This document shows, in pieces, positions 11,422 through 22,884 of a stretch of 64,000 nt of DNA (the first letter of the stretch is position 1; the number at the start of each line of letters is the position of its first letter). The stretch spans positions 119,119 through 183,118 of the forward strand of contig QZLH01000031.1 of the NCBI GenBank assembly GCA_003833135.1, given 5' to 3'. A model generated the notes under the pieces. It was not told where the DNA came from. It worked only from the letters and a program-made list of their open reading frames with translations, and made no database searches. The translations under genes were made by a program, and so were the position numbers. Source of the stretch: Oehlia diaphana. Lineage: Eukaryota > Glomeromycota > Glomeromycetes > Glomerales > Glomeraceae.

Positions 11422-13356
11422 ATGTCTAAACGTATAACTGCCGAAGAAATTGAGCAACATAATACTGAAAATTCCATCTGGATTATTGTTCACGACAAAG
11501 TATTTGATGTAACAAACTTTTTAAATGAACACCCCGGTGGAAAAAAAGTTTTATTAAAGGTTGCTGGTACAGATGCAACTAAACAATTTGATAATTTTCA
11601 TAATTTGAGTATTTTAGAAAAATATACTCAATTACAAATTGGTGAAGTTGGTTCTTCTCAAGAGGAAGTTTCAAATGAAGCTGCTTCAGGTGAAGGTCCA
11701 TTTGGTGACCTTGTACCATTTGGTGATCCTTATTGGTATCAAGACTTCTACTCTCCATATTACAATGATTCTCATCGTCGTGTAAGAGCTACTGTACGTA
11801 AATTTGTTGAAACGGAAATTATGCCTTATACTTTTGAATGGGATGAAGCTAAAAAGATTCCAAAAGAACTTTTTATAAAAACTGGTAATGCCGGTATCTT
11901 AGCAGGTATTTGTGGTACTCCATGGCCTGAAAAGTGGGTATATCCATATAATGGGAAATTGTCGGATCAACACGTCTCTTGTATCACGTGTTTATACATC
12001 ATTAAATTCGGTCAATATCTTAATTATATCATTTCATTTAATTAGATATACTGATGTTAAACCTATTGCCGGAGTAAGTGTTGAAGAATTTGATAATTTT
12101 CACGAATTTATCATATGTGATGAATTAAGTCGTTGCGGAGCTGGTGGGACCTTGTGGGGTTTATTTGGTGGTAAGTGTTTATTATACGTTCTTTATTGTT
12201 CATTATTCATATTAAACAATAAAATTGTTAAGAAGAAAAAGGAATTTTTTTTTTTTAATTTATCAAGGTTTGACCATTGGGCTTCCACCAATTCTTAAAT
12301 TTGGTTCAGAGGAATTAAAGAGAAGAATTGCTCCAGGATGTCTTAATGGAACAAAAAATATTTGTCTTGCTATCACAGAACCATATGCTGGATCTGATGT
12401 TGCAAATCTTAAAACAGAAGCCAAACTTTCTGATGATGGACAATATTATATTGTTAATGGTGAAAAGAAATGGATTACTAATGGTGTTTTTTCCGATTAT
12501 TTCACTGTTGCTGTTCGTACTGGAGGTCCTGGTATGGGTGGTGTTTCCCTTTTACTTATTGAGAGAGATATGCCTGGTGTCAAGACCCGTCAAATGTTAT
12601 GTTCTGGTGTATGGGCTTCAGGTACTTCTTACATCACATTTGAAGATGTAAAAGTGCCGAGATCTAATCTTATTGGTAAAGAGAATGGAGGTTTCAAGGT
12701 AAATAGTTGAAAAAATTAATTTTTGATATAATCACTTTATAACATATTTATTTATTCATTTATTTAATTTTTCTTTTAGTGTATTATGCATAATTTCAAT
12801 CATGAACGTATGGGTATTGCAGTTCAAGCGAACCGTCTCGCTCGTGTTTGTTATGAGGAAGCCATGAAATATGCTAATAAACGTAAGACATTTGGTAAAA
12901 AACTTGTTGAACACGATGTTATTCGTAACAAACTTGCCCATATGGCACGTCAAATTGAGGCAACACATGCATGGATGGAGTCATTAATTTATCAAACATG
13001 CCGTATGTCTGAAACTGAAGCTATGGCAAGACTTGGTGGTCCAATTGCTTTATTAAAAGCACAAACAACACAAACCTTTGAATATTGTGCTCGTGAAGCT
13101 GCACAAATCTTTGGTGGTTTGGCTTATACACGTGGAGGGTAAGTCATCAACGTCATTTTTTTTTTAACATTGATTTAACTCTAATTTGATCAAAAATTTC
13201 TTGTATAATAAATACTACAGTCAAGGTGAAAAGGTTGAACGTTTATATCGTGAAGTACGCGCTTATGCTATTCCTGGTGGTTCAGAAGAGATTATGCTTG
13301 ATCTTGGTATTAGACAATCTCTTAAAGTTGCAAAATTCCATGGTGCCAAACTTTAG
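11422..13356 (+). CDS. Cytochrome b5-acyl-CoA dehydrogenase fusion, peroxisomal, copy 2
   Basis: Exons 11422-11933, 12046-12170, 12268-12698, 12780-13138 and 13221-13356 give 520 aa, with exon lengths identical to copy 1 (512, 125, 431, 359 and 136 nt). The haem-binding NEHPGGKK and FDNFHN, the FAD-region ITEPYAGSDVA, Glu365 in FNHERMGIAV, and the terminal GAKL are all kept. Exon 3 differs from copy 1 at only about four residues, whereas exon 1 and the segment after exon 2 vary more (for example IEQHNTENSIW, KTGNAGILAGICGTPWPEK). No stop or frameshift is visible, so the copy appears functional. Different amino acids near the b5/dehydrogenase junction and in the C-terminal helices (CRMSETEAMA) are where any substrate divergence would be expected. 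Confidence 0.92.
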
Positions 13357-14677
13357 ATTATTAATGTTTTTGAATCGATAACGAATAATTAATCATAACG
13401 AGCTAATTTAATTGTTAAATAATTTATGTAGAATTAAATTATTATTATGTATTTAAAACTCAACTTTATATGTATAATTTATTTTTAGCTAAGGAACTCG
13501 ACAATGAAAAAACAAAGAAAACTCTAAAATTAATTAAAAAATCTAATAATACTTGTTATTAATATCACAATAAAAATTATTTTCTTTTTTAGAGTGGATT
13601 GTGTGTTTATTGACGATTTTTTTAATCTTATCTTGCAGATCATACATGAAAATGTGTCATATTGCATTATTTATATTTAACAATCAAATATTAATTTGAT
13701 TTAGGAACGTTCTCAAGTATTTCCCTCAATGAAATTTGGGTAATAATTAGTATGCTGAAATGGTTATTACAATCTTATAGCACGAAAGTCGGAAGTTATG
13801 TTTTTCTAAATTATCTTTTTAAAATTATCTTGATTGAAAGAGATTATTTGATCATCCATATTTCATTTTAAGCTAAGACTTCCATTTTAGACGTGAACAA
13901 TGACCTGTAAACCAGCAATGACCTGTAAACCAGTTATTGTTGGTGTTACAAATCTAAATAAGGATGTTCTCGGTTCTCAAGTACTGGTTTATTTGAATAA
14001 TATATGATTGGCAATTGTAATGATAATCATTGAACTACAGGCCATCTTATTTTTTTTTACAACGGTATCTAATGTAAATTTTCTAAGGACAATTAAAAAT
14101 TTCGAAAAATTGTTTGATCGGGCGGGGTCGTGTGAATATTCACGTTTGACCATATTTGTTCAATAAAATCTGATTGGCCAAAAAAAAAGGAGTTTCAGTT
14201 TAGATGAAATATTTTATTAGAATAAAATTCCTATCAATGGGAATATTTATGCTTATCGTCCCGTTTTCTCGCGTTTAATAAATCCTAAAATAGTGTTTAA
14301 TGAATCTTTCTTGATAATAAATCTATTAATATACCAAAAATGAATTCTCAACAAAGATTTTTTTTTTCAAATATGATATAAAAAATTATTATTTTACTTT
14401 TTAATGCAAAATAAATATTAAAGAATTGATGCAAAAATGTATTGGCTTTTAAAATCCATTGATTAAAATTTTAATGTCAAACTATCAAAAAAGGCATTTC
14501 ATCGAGCTTCTTATCTCGTTATTGATTGTGATACTTACGCACAATAATATTACGATCTGATTTTCAGAACGGTCTAGACCAACCAATCATCTTTTTAGAG
14601 ATCATCAATTTTTTAAAAATAATTGATAAGCAACATTTCATGATTCTGAATTGAACGATTTTTTTAAACTACTAATC
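13357..14677. repeat. Duplicated spacer between acyl-CoA dehydrogenase copies 2 and 3
   Basis: This is the second copy of the array spacer, colinear with 10176-11421 at both ends. Positions 13662-13855 match the reverse complement of about 10520-10752. A short direct repeat (aatgacctgtaaaccag, about 13900-13932) is unique to this copy. A leader with catctttttagagatcatcaatttttt precedes the start of copy 3 as in copy 2. No protein gene is supported. Confidence 0.75.
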
Positions 14678-16616
14678 ATGTCTAAACGTATAACTGCCGA
14701 CGAAGTTGCTCAACACAATACTGAAGGTTCCATTTGGATCATTGTTCATGACAAAGTATTCGATGTAACAAACTTTTTAAATGAACACCCCGGTGGAAAA
14801 AAAGTTTTATTAAAGGTTGCTGGTACAGATGCAACTAAACAATTTGATAATTTTCATAATTTGAGTGTTTTAGAAAAATATACTCAATTACAAATTGGTG
14901 TAGTTGGTTCTGCTCAAGAGGAAGTTTCAAATGAGGCTGCTTCGGGTGAAGGTCCATTTGGTGACCTTGTACCTTTTGGTGATCCTTATTGGTATCAAGA
15001 CTTCTACTCTCCATATTATAATGATTCTCATCGTCGTGTAAGAGCTGCTGTACGTAAATTTGTTGAGACAGAAATTATGCCTTATGCTTTTGAATGGGAT
15101 GAAGCTAAAAGGATTCCACAAGAACTTTTTATAAAAGCTGGTAAAGCCGGTATCTTACCGGGTGTTTGTGGTGCTCCATGGCCTGTAAAGTGGGTATATC
15201 CATATAACGGGGAATTGTTGGATCAATGTCTCGCGTATCACGTGGTTTATAATTCATTAAATTCGGGCAATACATTAATAATTTCATTTCATTTAATTAG
15301 ACATACTGATATTAAACCTATTGCCGGAGTAAGTGTTGAAGAATTTGATAATTTTCACGAATTTGTCATATGCGATGAATTAGGTCGTTGCGGATCTGGT
15401 GGGGTCTTATGGGGTTTATGTGGTGGTAAATGTTTATTATACGTTCTTTATTATTCATTATTCATATTAAACAATAAAATTGTTAAGAAGAAAGAGAATT
15501 TTTTTTTTAATTTATACAAGGTTTGACCATTGGGCTCCCACCAGTTCTCAAATTTGGTACAGAGGAATTACAGAGAAGAATTGCTCCAGGATGTCTTAAT
15601 GGAACAAAAAATATTTGTCTTGCTATCACAGAACCATATGCTGGATCTGATGTTGCAAATCTTAAAACAGAAGCCAAACTTTCTGATGATGGACAATATT
15701 ATATTGTTAATGGTGAAAAGAAATGGATTACTAATGGTATTTTTTCCGACTATTTCACTGTTGCCGTTCGTACTGGAGGTCCTGGTATGGGTGGTGTTTC
15801 CCTTTTACTGATTGAGAGAGATATGCCTGGTGTAAAGACCCGTCAAATGTTATGTTCTGGTGTATGGGCTTCAGGTACTACTTACATCACATTTGAAGAT
15901 GTAAAAGTGCCAAGATCCAATCTTATCGGTAAAGAGAATGGAGGTTTCAAGGTAAATAGCTGAAAAAGTTTATTTTTTAATATGATTTATGTAGTATATA
16001 TTTTTCATTCATTTATTCAATTTTCTTTAGTGTATTATGCATAATTTCAATCATGAACGTTTGAGTCTCGCAATTCAAGCGAACCGTTTCGCTCGTGTCT
16101 GTTATGAAGAAGCCATGAAATATGCTCATAAACGCAAGACATTTGGTAAAAAACTTGTTGAACACGATGTCATTCGTAATAAACTTGCCCATATGGCGCG
16201 TAAAATTGAGGCAACACATGCATGGATGGAGTCATTAATTTATCAAACAACTAAATTGCCTGCAAACGAAGCTATGACATTACTTGGTGGACCAATTGCT
16301 TTACTAAAAGCACAATCAACACAAACTTTTGAATATTGTGCTCGTGAAGCTACACAAATATTTGGTGGTTTGGCTTATTCACGTGGAGGGTAAGTCATCA
16401 ATATCACTCGTTTTTTTTAGGGAATTACTTTTCATTTTTAATCTAATTTGATCGTCAAAATTTCTTATATAATGTTATAGTCAAGCTGAAAAGGTTGAAC
16501 GTTTATATCGTGAAGTACGCGCTTACGCTATTCCTGGTGGTTCAGAAGAGATTATGCTTGATCTTGGTATTAGACAATCTCTTAGAGCTGCACAACCTCG
16601 TGGTGCCAAGCTTTAA
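14678..16616 (+). CDS. Cytochrome b5-acyl-CoA dehydrogenase fusion, peroxisomal, copy 3
   Basis: Exons 14678-15189, 15301-15425, 15521-15951, 16031-16389 and 16481-16616 give 520 aa with the same exon lengths as the other copies. The ATG at 14678 is chosen because it matches the MSKRITA start of copies 1 and 2; an upstream in-frame TTG at 14651 is not a credible start. Haem ligands, FAD motifs and Glu365 (FNHERLSLAI) are intact. The C-terminus ends QPRGAKL, so the peroxisomal tag is kept although the residues before it have changed. This copy is the most divergent in exons 4 and 5 (TKLPANEAMTLL; SLRAAQPRG). It closes the array; nothing homologous follows downstream. Confidence 0.92.
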
Positions 16617-17873
16617 ATAGTTATATTCATTAAATTAAACCAAGATTTTTGAAGAATCATGATGTTCCAATTTAAATTGTCAGATTAAATCATAATAATC
16701 ATTGTTAAATAGTTAGCAGATTTTTTTTTTGGAATTAAATTAATTAAAATTATTTTTATATGTACTCAAATTAGAGAATCGTTTTTATTTGTTTATTTAT
16801 TTTAAATTTTTTTTCAACGATGATATTCACTTTGATTTTCTTAACGACTATTCGTCATATTACGTTACAATTTAAGGTTACAATTAACAATGAAAAAAAG
16901 ATAATTATTTGCGTTCATCAATACTTTTTAGATATCTGTTATGGGTAAAATAAAACGGTCGTCAGTAATACGAGATATGCAATGTCGGAAACAAATCAAC
17001 AGTTCAAAACATAAACCTTAGCAATGCTCACCGAGAATTTATAACTTCTTGCCATTTTGTCCCATGTTACACCAAATTCTTTTTTATAAATAGCGAATAC
17101 AATCTCCGATATTTTTTAATTCTGTATAACTTTTTTTTTAGTTCACTATAAAGTTTAAAGCGCAATTGAGGGTCAGGACTGGGATTTTGTCCCATTTTGA
17201 AGTTATCCATTAGATTAAATAATGATAATCTTTAAATTCCTCACCTTCATATAAACCCCTTATACTGATATAATAAAATATCAGAGAAATAATACCCATT
17301 TGCCCCTAAACTAGCCTTCGCATGAATTTGGTACTACAAACCTTTTCCCGCGAGACAGATTTGTGTCCCACGAATTCCTCCTTTAACTTCTTTCTGCCTG
17401 TGACGCTTCCATAAATGAGCAAATTCATCATTAGTTTGCGCACGAAAATTCCATCCATAACGTAGAATTTATATTTCTGTTCTTCACCAAACATTTTGGC
17501 GCTGATAAATTTTTTCGAACAGGGTCACTTATAGTGAACCTTCGTTCGTAATTACATAATTAGTGAAGAAAAACCGATTCAGCGATAACTGAACCCACCT
17601 AAGTTTCACAAAGATCATAGATCATAATCATTATACCATGAGTATCTAGAACATTTCGTCATACTTCATCATCATAAATCAATTGGCTTTTGCCAATATA
17701 ATATAAATACGATGTGAATCAATCAAGCGGTTCATCAGTACGAACTGAAATTGAGGAAATTTTTTCACCTGAAAAGTATACAAAATATACAGAAAGGTCT
17801 TTATTTGATATTTTACTGAAGGAATGGATTTTTTGACCCCACATGTTTTCGCATTTGCAGATACACCAACATC
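16617..17873. other. Spacer with decayed coding remnants on the minus strand
   Basis: No intact gene. On the minus strand, about 16990-17140 reads as a short frame resembling a helix-turn-helix (IVFAIYKKEFGVTWDKMARS), and 17306-17494 is a 62-codon basic frame. Both end in stops and are not joined by clear splice sites. They may be remains of a transposon-encoded DNA-binding protein; the family could not be named. Confidence 0.3.
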
Positions 17874-19427
17874 ATGTTAAGCCGTTTCGTTGTAGGTAAA
17901 GATAGTGCTTTTATCATCGAAATTGACAGGACCAAACCATTTCACAACTCAGAGGTACCATCAAAGCCTACAAGGAGAACGTGTTTAAATCTCCTTGATG
18001 CAATCGGAATCTGGAATGAAGTATAAATCTGTATAATCCCTTTTACGATGATCCCATTCAAAGAAACGGTTTCTCTTGTGCAAAAAAACTGACGAATTAC
18101 CCGAAAGACATAACCGTTCTTGCTGGGGTTTCAGGAGGTGGAAAACATCCAGGGCTCATCTTTTCAAACCACGAACGAATAAGTTCTCGCATCTCTTGAT
18201 CTTTCGTTTTATTCGTTGGTTTCCGCTTTGATATCAACTCCCGAACAAATGATGCACAGTTTCAAGGTCGTCCTCTGACCAAGATGACGCGAGTTTTAGG
18301 TGTAACATCTGTCAGGTCGATTACAGCTTCGAGATTCCGCAGGACATCATCATGTGAAAGGAAGGAAAGCTTTAGCACAATATGAGCATGCAAACCTTGG
18401 GTTTTCCCATACTAGTGACGAGAGAAATTCCGCTTGCCATATGCATTTAAGTGCCGACTATAAGGCAGGTAACGGGATGGTGCGTAAGATGTTCAACGTA
18501 AGCCTGCAAGAGACTCCTATTCGATTTTAAACTCCCATTGTATTTTCCATATCCGGTTCTACAAAGGATTCACAAGAGGGACCACCAAGTCTGATCCTGA
18601 ACAGGGTTCCGGCTGGATTGCACGACGACAATAAGTTTCATCACTAACATATCTGGCTAGAGGAACTGCATTTGATAGATTTGAAATTGTTACGAATTTG
18701 AAGGAAGGTCAAATTGTTGACCATTTTTCCATTTGTTAAGTTCATCTCGTACATTACACCCACGTTTCTGGATAATTGCCGTAATAAAGACCGCATCAAA
18801 TTTATTGCTGATTGATGAATTATTATTGAGCAGGATAATGTTATCAAAAAGACATCTACCAAAGATTTCGAAAAAAGCTTCAATGCCATTTTTCTGGATA
18901 TAATTATCTGCACCCACACAGTTACATGCGTCTTTCAAAAATTCTGCCATAACGGCATTTGGTATCTCTATACAACATGGGTCAATATATGTTGATTTTT
19001 CTACTAGTGGGGACAATATGGCGATTTTATGGGTCCGGAGCTTGAAAGTATCAGAGCTAAACCACCAAGGTACGGTATGCACCAAACTAGTGAACAGATT
19101 GAAGTATTTAACATGCTGGACCTAGCGATAATCACGCGCGGACTTTTACTTATCAAGATGCTTGTTCAGGAAAGAATTTCAACGCCAAAGGAATGGCTAT
19201 TTGAACAGCTTCAAATGAATATAAATTATATCGGAGCAATCAAAGATATCTTGCGTAATGTAAATTATACTTCGCTATTTCGTTATATCGTCGAATGTCT
19301 TCATGTGGAATCTCTAATCTTAATACTTGATGAAGCGCAAATGATGAGCAAAATATATTACTGTTTTCAGAAAGCTGTACAGTTTCTGGAAGACCTATTG
19401 AGCGAAATAAGGTCGAAAAGCAGTTAG
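17874..19427 (+). pseudogene. Rearranged Crinkler (CRN)-like P-loop NTPase pseudogene
   Basis: Plus-strand pieces resemble fungal Crinkler-type proteins. Positions 17874-18026 read as an N-terminal ubiquitin-like segment (SAFIIEIDRTK, then LLDAIGIWNEV) and end in a stop. After a frame change, 18035-18199 contains NPFYDDPIQRNG and a Walker-A-like LAGVSGGGKH; the expected Ser/Thr after Lys is His. Positions 19029-19427 continue with EVFNMLDLAIITRGLLLIKM, LFEQLQMN and a Walker-B-like LILDEAQ. Between the Walker A and B pieces lies a minus-strand fragment annotated separately, so the gene has been scrambled. Stops, frameshifts and the Walker A substitution argue it is dead. CRN proteins act as effector-like NTPases fused to nuclease or kinase domains. 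Assignment rests on motif order and is moderately sure. Confidence 0.55.
18540..19085 (-). pseudogene. Inverted C-terminal fragment of a CRN-like protein
   Basis: The minus-strand frame from 19085 to 18690 (131 codons) reads VPWWFSSDTFKLRTHKI, then GRCLFDNIILL, FDAVFITAIIQKRGCNV and DELNKWKNGQQF. After a frame change, similarity-like sequence continues to about 18540 (ARYVSDETYCRRA, EPCSGSDLVVPLVNP). It looks like the C-terminal region of the same effector-like family whose NTPase parts lie on the plus strand on both sides. Its placement between Walker A and Walker B, in opposite orientation, is most simply an internal inversion or an insertion of a second copy. No start or stop structure suggests it is expressed. 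Confidence 0.4.
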
Positions 19428-19557
19428 CCAAGTCTTGTTTTAATTTTCAGTATACGGAAATCCCGAGAAAGAGAAAAAATTCTGAACCCATGGAATTTTC
19501 TTATTATAAAAAACTATCCCGCCTCCAAATAGGTATTGGTAAAATTCCGCAGCTAAT

Positions 19558-19964
19558 GAAGAGGATGACTTAGAGAGGACGACTTAGAAGAGGATGACTT
19601 AGAAGAGGGTGACTTAGAAGAGGGTGACTTAGAAAAGGAAGAATATGGACAAGATTTAGACTTTAATGGTGTAGATTACGATTTGAACTACACCGTAAAT
19701 ACCAAGAATTACCGGGTATCTGATAAAAAGAATGAGGCAATCAAAAATTCAATGAAAAATCGGAAACATATTTATATTTCAGTGGAACTTCCTCGTAGGC
19801 GGAGTAAAAGATCAAAATTGTTTCGAATCAATGAATATGGTGATCTCGTGATTATTGTGGACAGTCGTAATATGGAGCACGTTTTTGGACCGGTCATTAA
19901 GAATTTAATGGAAACTCTGAGGTGCGTATCTTTACACATTAAGTCGGCAGCAAATGCATTCTAA
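19558..19964 (+). pseudogene. Unrecognised acidic-repeat gene remnant
   Basis: A 15-bp coding minisatellite (consensus gaagaggatgactta, reading EEDDL) covers 19558-19631 in five units. The second unit has only 14 bp and so breaks the frame. Downstream of that point the frame is open to the TAA at 19962-19964: a basic segment VELPRRRSKRSKLF is followed by INEYGDLVIIVDSRNMEHVF. No ATG in the open part gives a full protein, and the family is unknown. It may be the end of the neighbouring Crinkler-like gene or a separate decayed gene. Confidence 0.35.
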
Positions 19965-22057
19965 TGTAAGAATTTTTATTTCTAGACAAAGATGCGAAAA
20001 TAAAGAAAATTCGATGGATCTAACAGAATAGCATGACTCTCGAATGAAAAAAATATTAGTCTGCAAAGTAATGTATGCGAAATCACCATATGAACATACA
20101 GTACACTTGTTAGAAAATTGTTTTAGTATTAAATTTCCACATGTATTATTGATTACATTTATAGTAACTAGTAACATAAAATTTATATTTGCGAATATGC
20201 ATAATCATTTATAATAAAACAGCACATCTTTATTTTGTAAATGAGTTATCAATGTAAAAGTTCAGCTAAACTATCTATTAAGATTAAGGATAGGACTTAA
20301 TTAACAAAGTTACGAGACCATTACTTACATTTTCTAAAAAAAAAATCAGACCTCAAGTTCAAATTGCAAAATAACTTACTAGTAAATGTAAAAAAAGTCT
20401 GTGTAAATTTTGAGAAACTTATAAGTGTGAAAGTATTTGAGGAAGAAGTTGTTCGATCTGTGCATCTAAAAAAAAAATGGGCCATTTTTTATAGTAATTT
20501 ATCATGAAAATTTCGTTTATCAAATTTAACTTTACAAATATTTAAGTTGACCGCATGGAAGAAAATGTTCCAATTGAGATTGGAAATCTCTGGTAATTTT
20601 AGAAATAATGAAAAAATATAATTAAATGAAAAAAAAGAAAAAATGGATTAATTAGATCGGTTGTAATTCGTCTGATTTACAGGAACATTTATCCTAATGT
20701 CTTCCTTATTTTTGTGACTAAATATTTATAAGAGAAGATGAAAAATATTTTAGTTTAAAAAAAATTATCAAATAAAATATTAACAAATTCATATATTTTT
20801 GTATCTTACTTGTCGTGCTTTGGTCATATGCGACATTCTTTGTTTAAACCTTTTTCTTTTTTCTTTCAGATCGTTATCTTGGTGTTGCATGTTGATGATT
20901 ACCATTATCTGAAATTCTACTATTTTTTTTCTCTTTTTCTATATCTTTTTTTCGATTTCTTATTTCAATATCTTGTCAATTTGACATATCGCTTTATTGA
21001 TCCACTCACAAAACGAAATATTTTCATCTTTATATTTATAACCTTTATTTATTTAATTTCAATTTGTCGAGGATTTACTTCTGTATTAATGTAAATGCAT
21101 GTACCGGTCCCTTTTTCAATGGGTTTTACTGTATGTTACGTCCTCTACGACCAATCAATTTACCAACTTCAACATTTTCGGAAATTTCTATAGTGGTTGA
21201 AATAATTGAGTATCTGAAGGAATTTTGCATAGAATTTAAAGATGATATATTGTATATTACTATTATTATTATTATTAAAAAAGAGAGAAAAAAAAATATT
21301 TATGATTTTTTTTTTGATGAAAAATGCGCTCAAAAATGGGGAGTATTAATAATTTGGCAGTTTTTTGCGAAGTTATGTATAAACAAAAACATCATTTTAT
21401 TAACATAAAACCAACAAAATTATATTTATTATTTTTAACAAAATCATTTTTTTAATTAACAAAGACAATGTTTTTGATGACGAGCCATGAAAAAGGATAT
21501 TCGTTAATATAACTAACTGATGGTCACAAAAAAAGGAATAGCTGGATACTTTTGTCTGGAATCACCCACAAATTGTGCCATTTTGTTATCAATTGCCTAC
21601 TGCGTTATTAACTATCAATTATGTTTTATTCATAAAATCGGAGTACCCGTTAATTAACGAATAAGCGGATAGGACACCTAAATAATCCACTCTCGTTGAC
21701 CATACTTGGTTCTTAGTCCGGTTCTTTGGTTCTTTGGTATATGGATCTAAAGTATGATGCAGTTAGGCCTGGAAACTATGTTTATACAAGAAAGCTCAAA
21801 GAATGAGGAAATTTATTTGTCATTAACAATAGAGAAAATGTGATTTAACAGTTAGTGTACCAATAACTTTCCTAGAATATATTACTAATTTTTGTATTTT
21901 ACCAAATATGCTGTAATTTTTTTAATGTGCAGGATCGTCCCTGGATCACATGAACATACCATTTTGTTCACACGATTATCAGGCTTTTATTTGTGACACA
22001 AATAATTAATCAGTTATCAAGATATCTCCACAAGTAGAAGGCAATTTCTTGTTGATA
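19965..22057. other. AT-rich spacer, no supported gene
   Basis: Frames at 20810-21094 and 21064-21408 are low-complexity (Phe/Ile/Leu-rich) and have no recognisable motif or splice pattern. Poly-A and poly-T tracts, and an ATT repeat at 21260-21280, are present. Nothing else is seen. Confidence 0.5.
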
Positions 22058-22884
22058 ATGACACATCCCCTTGACATTGTGAAATCCTTCTGTGAAAAAC
22101 ATCACCCTCCTATGAGTACTGACTTCAGTGACGCCGATTTATTATGTATGATTAATTTATAATATAAAATGTAAAACATTTTTCGAAACATTATTCATGA
22201 TTTCACGGGAAGTATAAAGCAAATTCCCATTGAATTATTGAGAGATTTTAAGAATAATGTGCGTAACAAAATGGCGCACAGAATTGTAGTTGACGAAAAA
22301 GGTCGCTGGAGCGATCATGATCTTCAGCACGTCTCCATTTTGTGAAATTGTATTTATCTTGGTAAGTTTCTTAAGAGAATGATATGATTTCGTGCAAGAA
22401 CATAAACTGAACTTTTTTATATTTGATTAGGTGGAGACAGTAAAAAAGTGAGAGAATATCGATAATTAAATAATTCAACGATGAGTCAATAAAGCCGATA
22501 AAGATCACTCTCATTCATCACGAAAAAGGAAATCTAATGAAAAGAATTGCAAACCGTCATCATGCAAATGCTTGGACGATAATATCAAATAGGGGGTTCG
22601 CTGCAACTGGATTTGTAGCGACATCCCGGCAATGCACTACAAAATGGAATACGCTCAAAAGAGGTTATGAAAACCTCAATAGGATAATAAATGACACGAA
22701 TTTCGGAAAAATTACAGACTTTGTTCTTGATATTCTCAATGAAACCGAGGAAATCGAAGGAAATAAACGGAAAATTTTAAGATTGGCGCTTGACAAAGAT
22801 GAATATTTAATAAAACTATGGAAAGCAATAAAAACAGATGTAAAACAAGTGCAAGTTGTAAATTTATTCAATCCGCAAATTTGA
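22058..22884 (+). pseudogene. Trihelix (Myb/SANT-like) DNA-binding gene remnant
   Basis: The pieces are a short opening frame from ATG 22058 (THPLDIVKSFCEKHHP), then around 22258 the segment RNKMAHRIVVDEKGRWSDHD, then a possible intron (gtaagt near 22359, acceptor near 22431), then an open frame to 22884 with AWTIISNRGFAATGF and ATSRQCTTKWNTLKRGYENL. The W-x(n)-ATSRQCxxKWNxLKRxY pattern is that of trihelix/Myb-SANT-like DNA-binding domains, often found in transposon-derived genes. A stop follows WSDHD and the frames do not join cleanly, so it appears decayed. A second, more degraded copy is at 26341-26590. Confidence 0.5.

Noticed and set aside
14651..14677. N-terminal extension of dehydrogenase copy 3
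   Set aside because: It begins with TTG, and the other two copies start at the equivalent of ATG 14678.
20810..21408. Two plus-strand Phe/Ile-rich frames that could be membrane proteins
   Set aside because: Low-complexity AT-rich sequence produces such frames by chance. No splice signals or conserved motifs are present.
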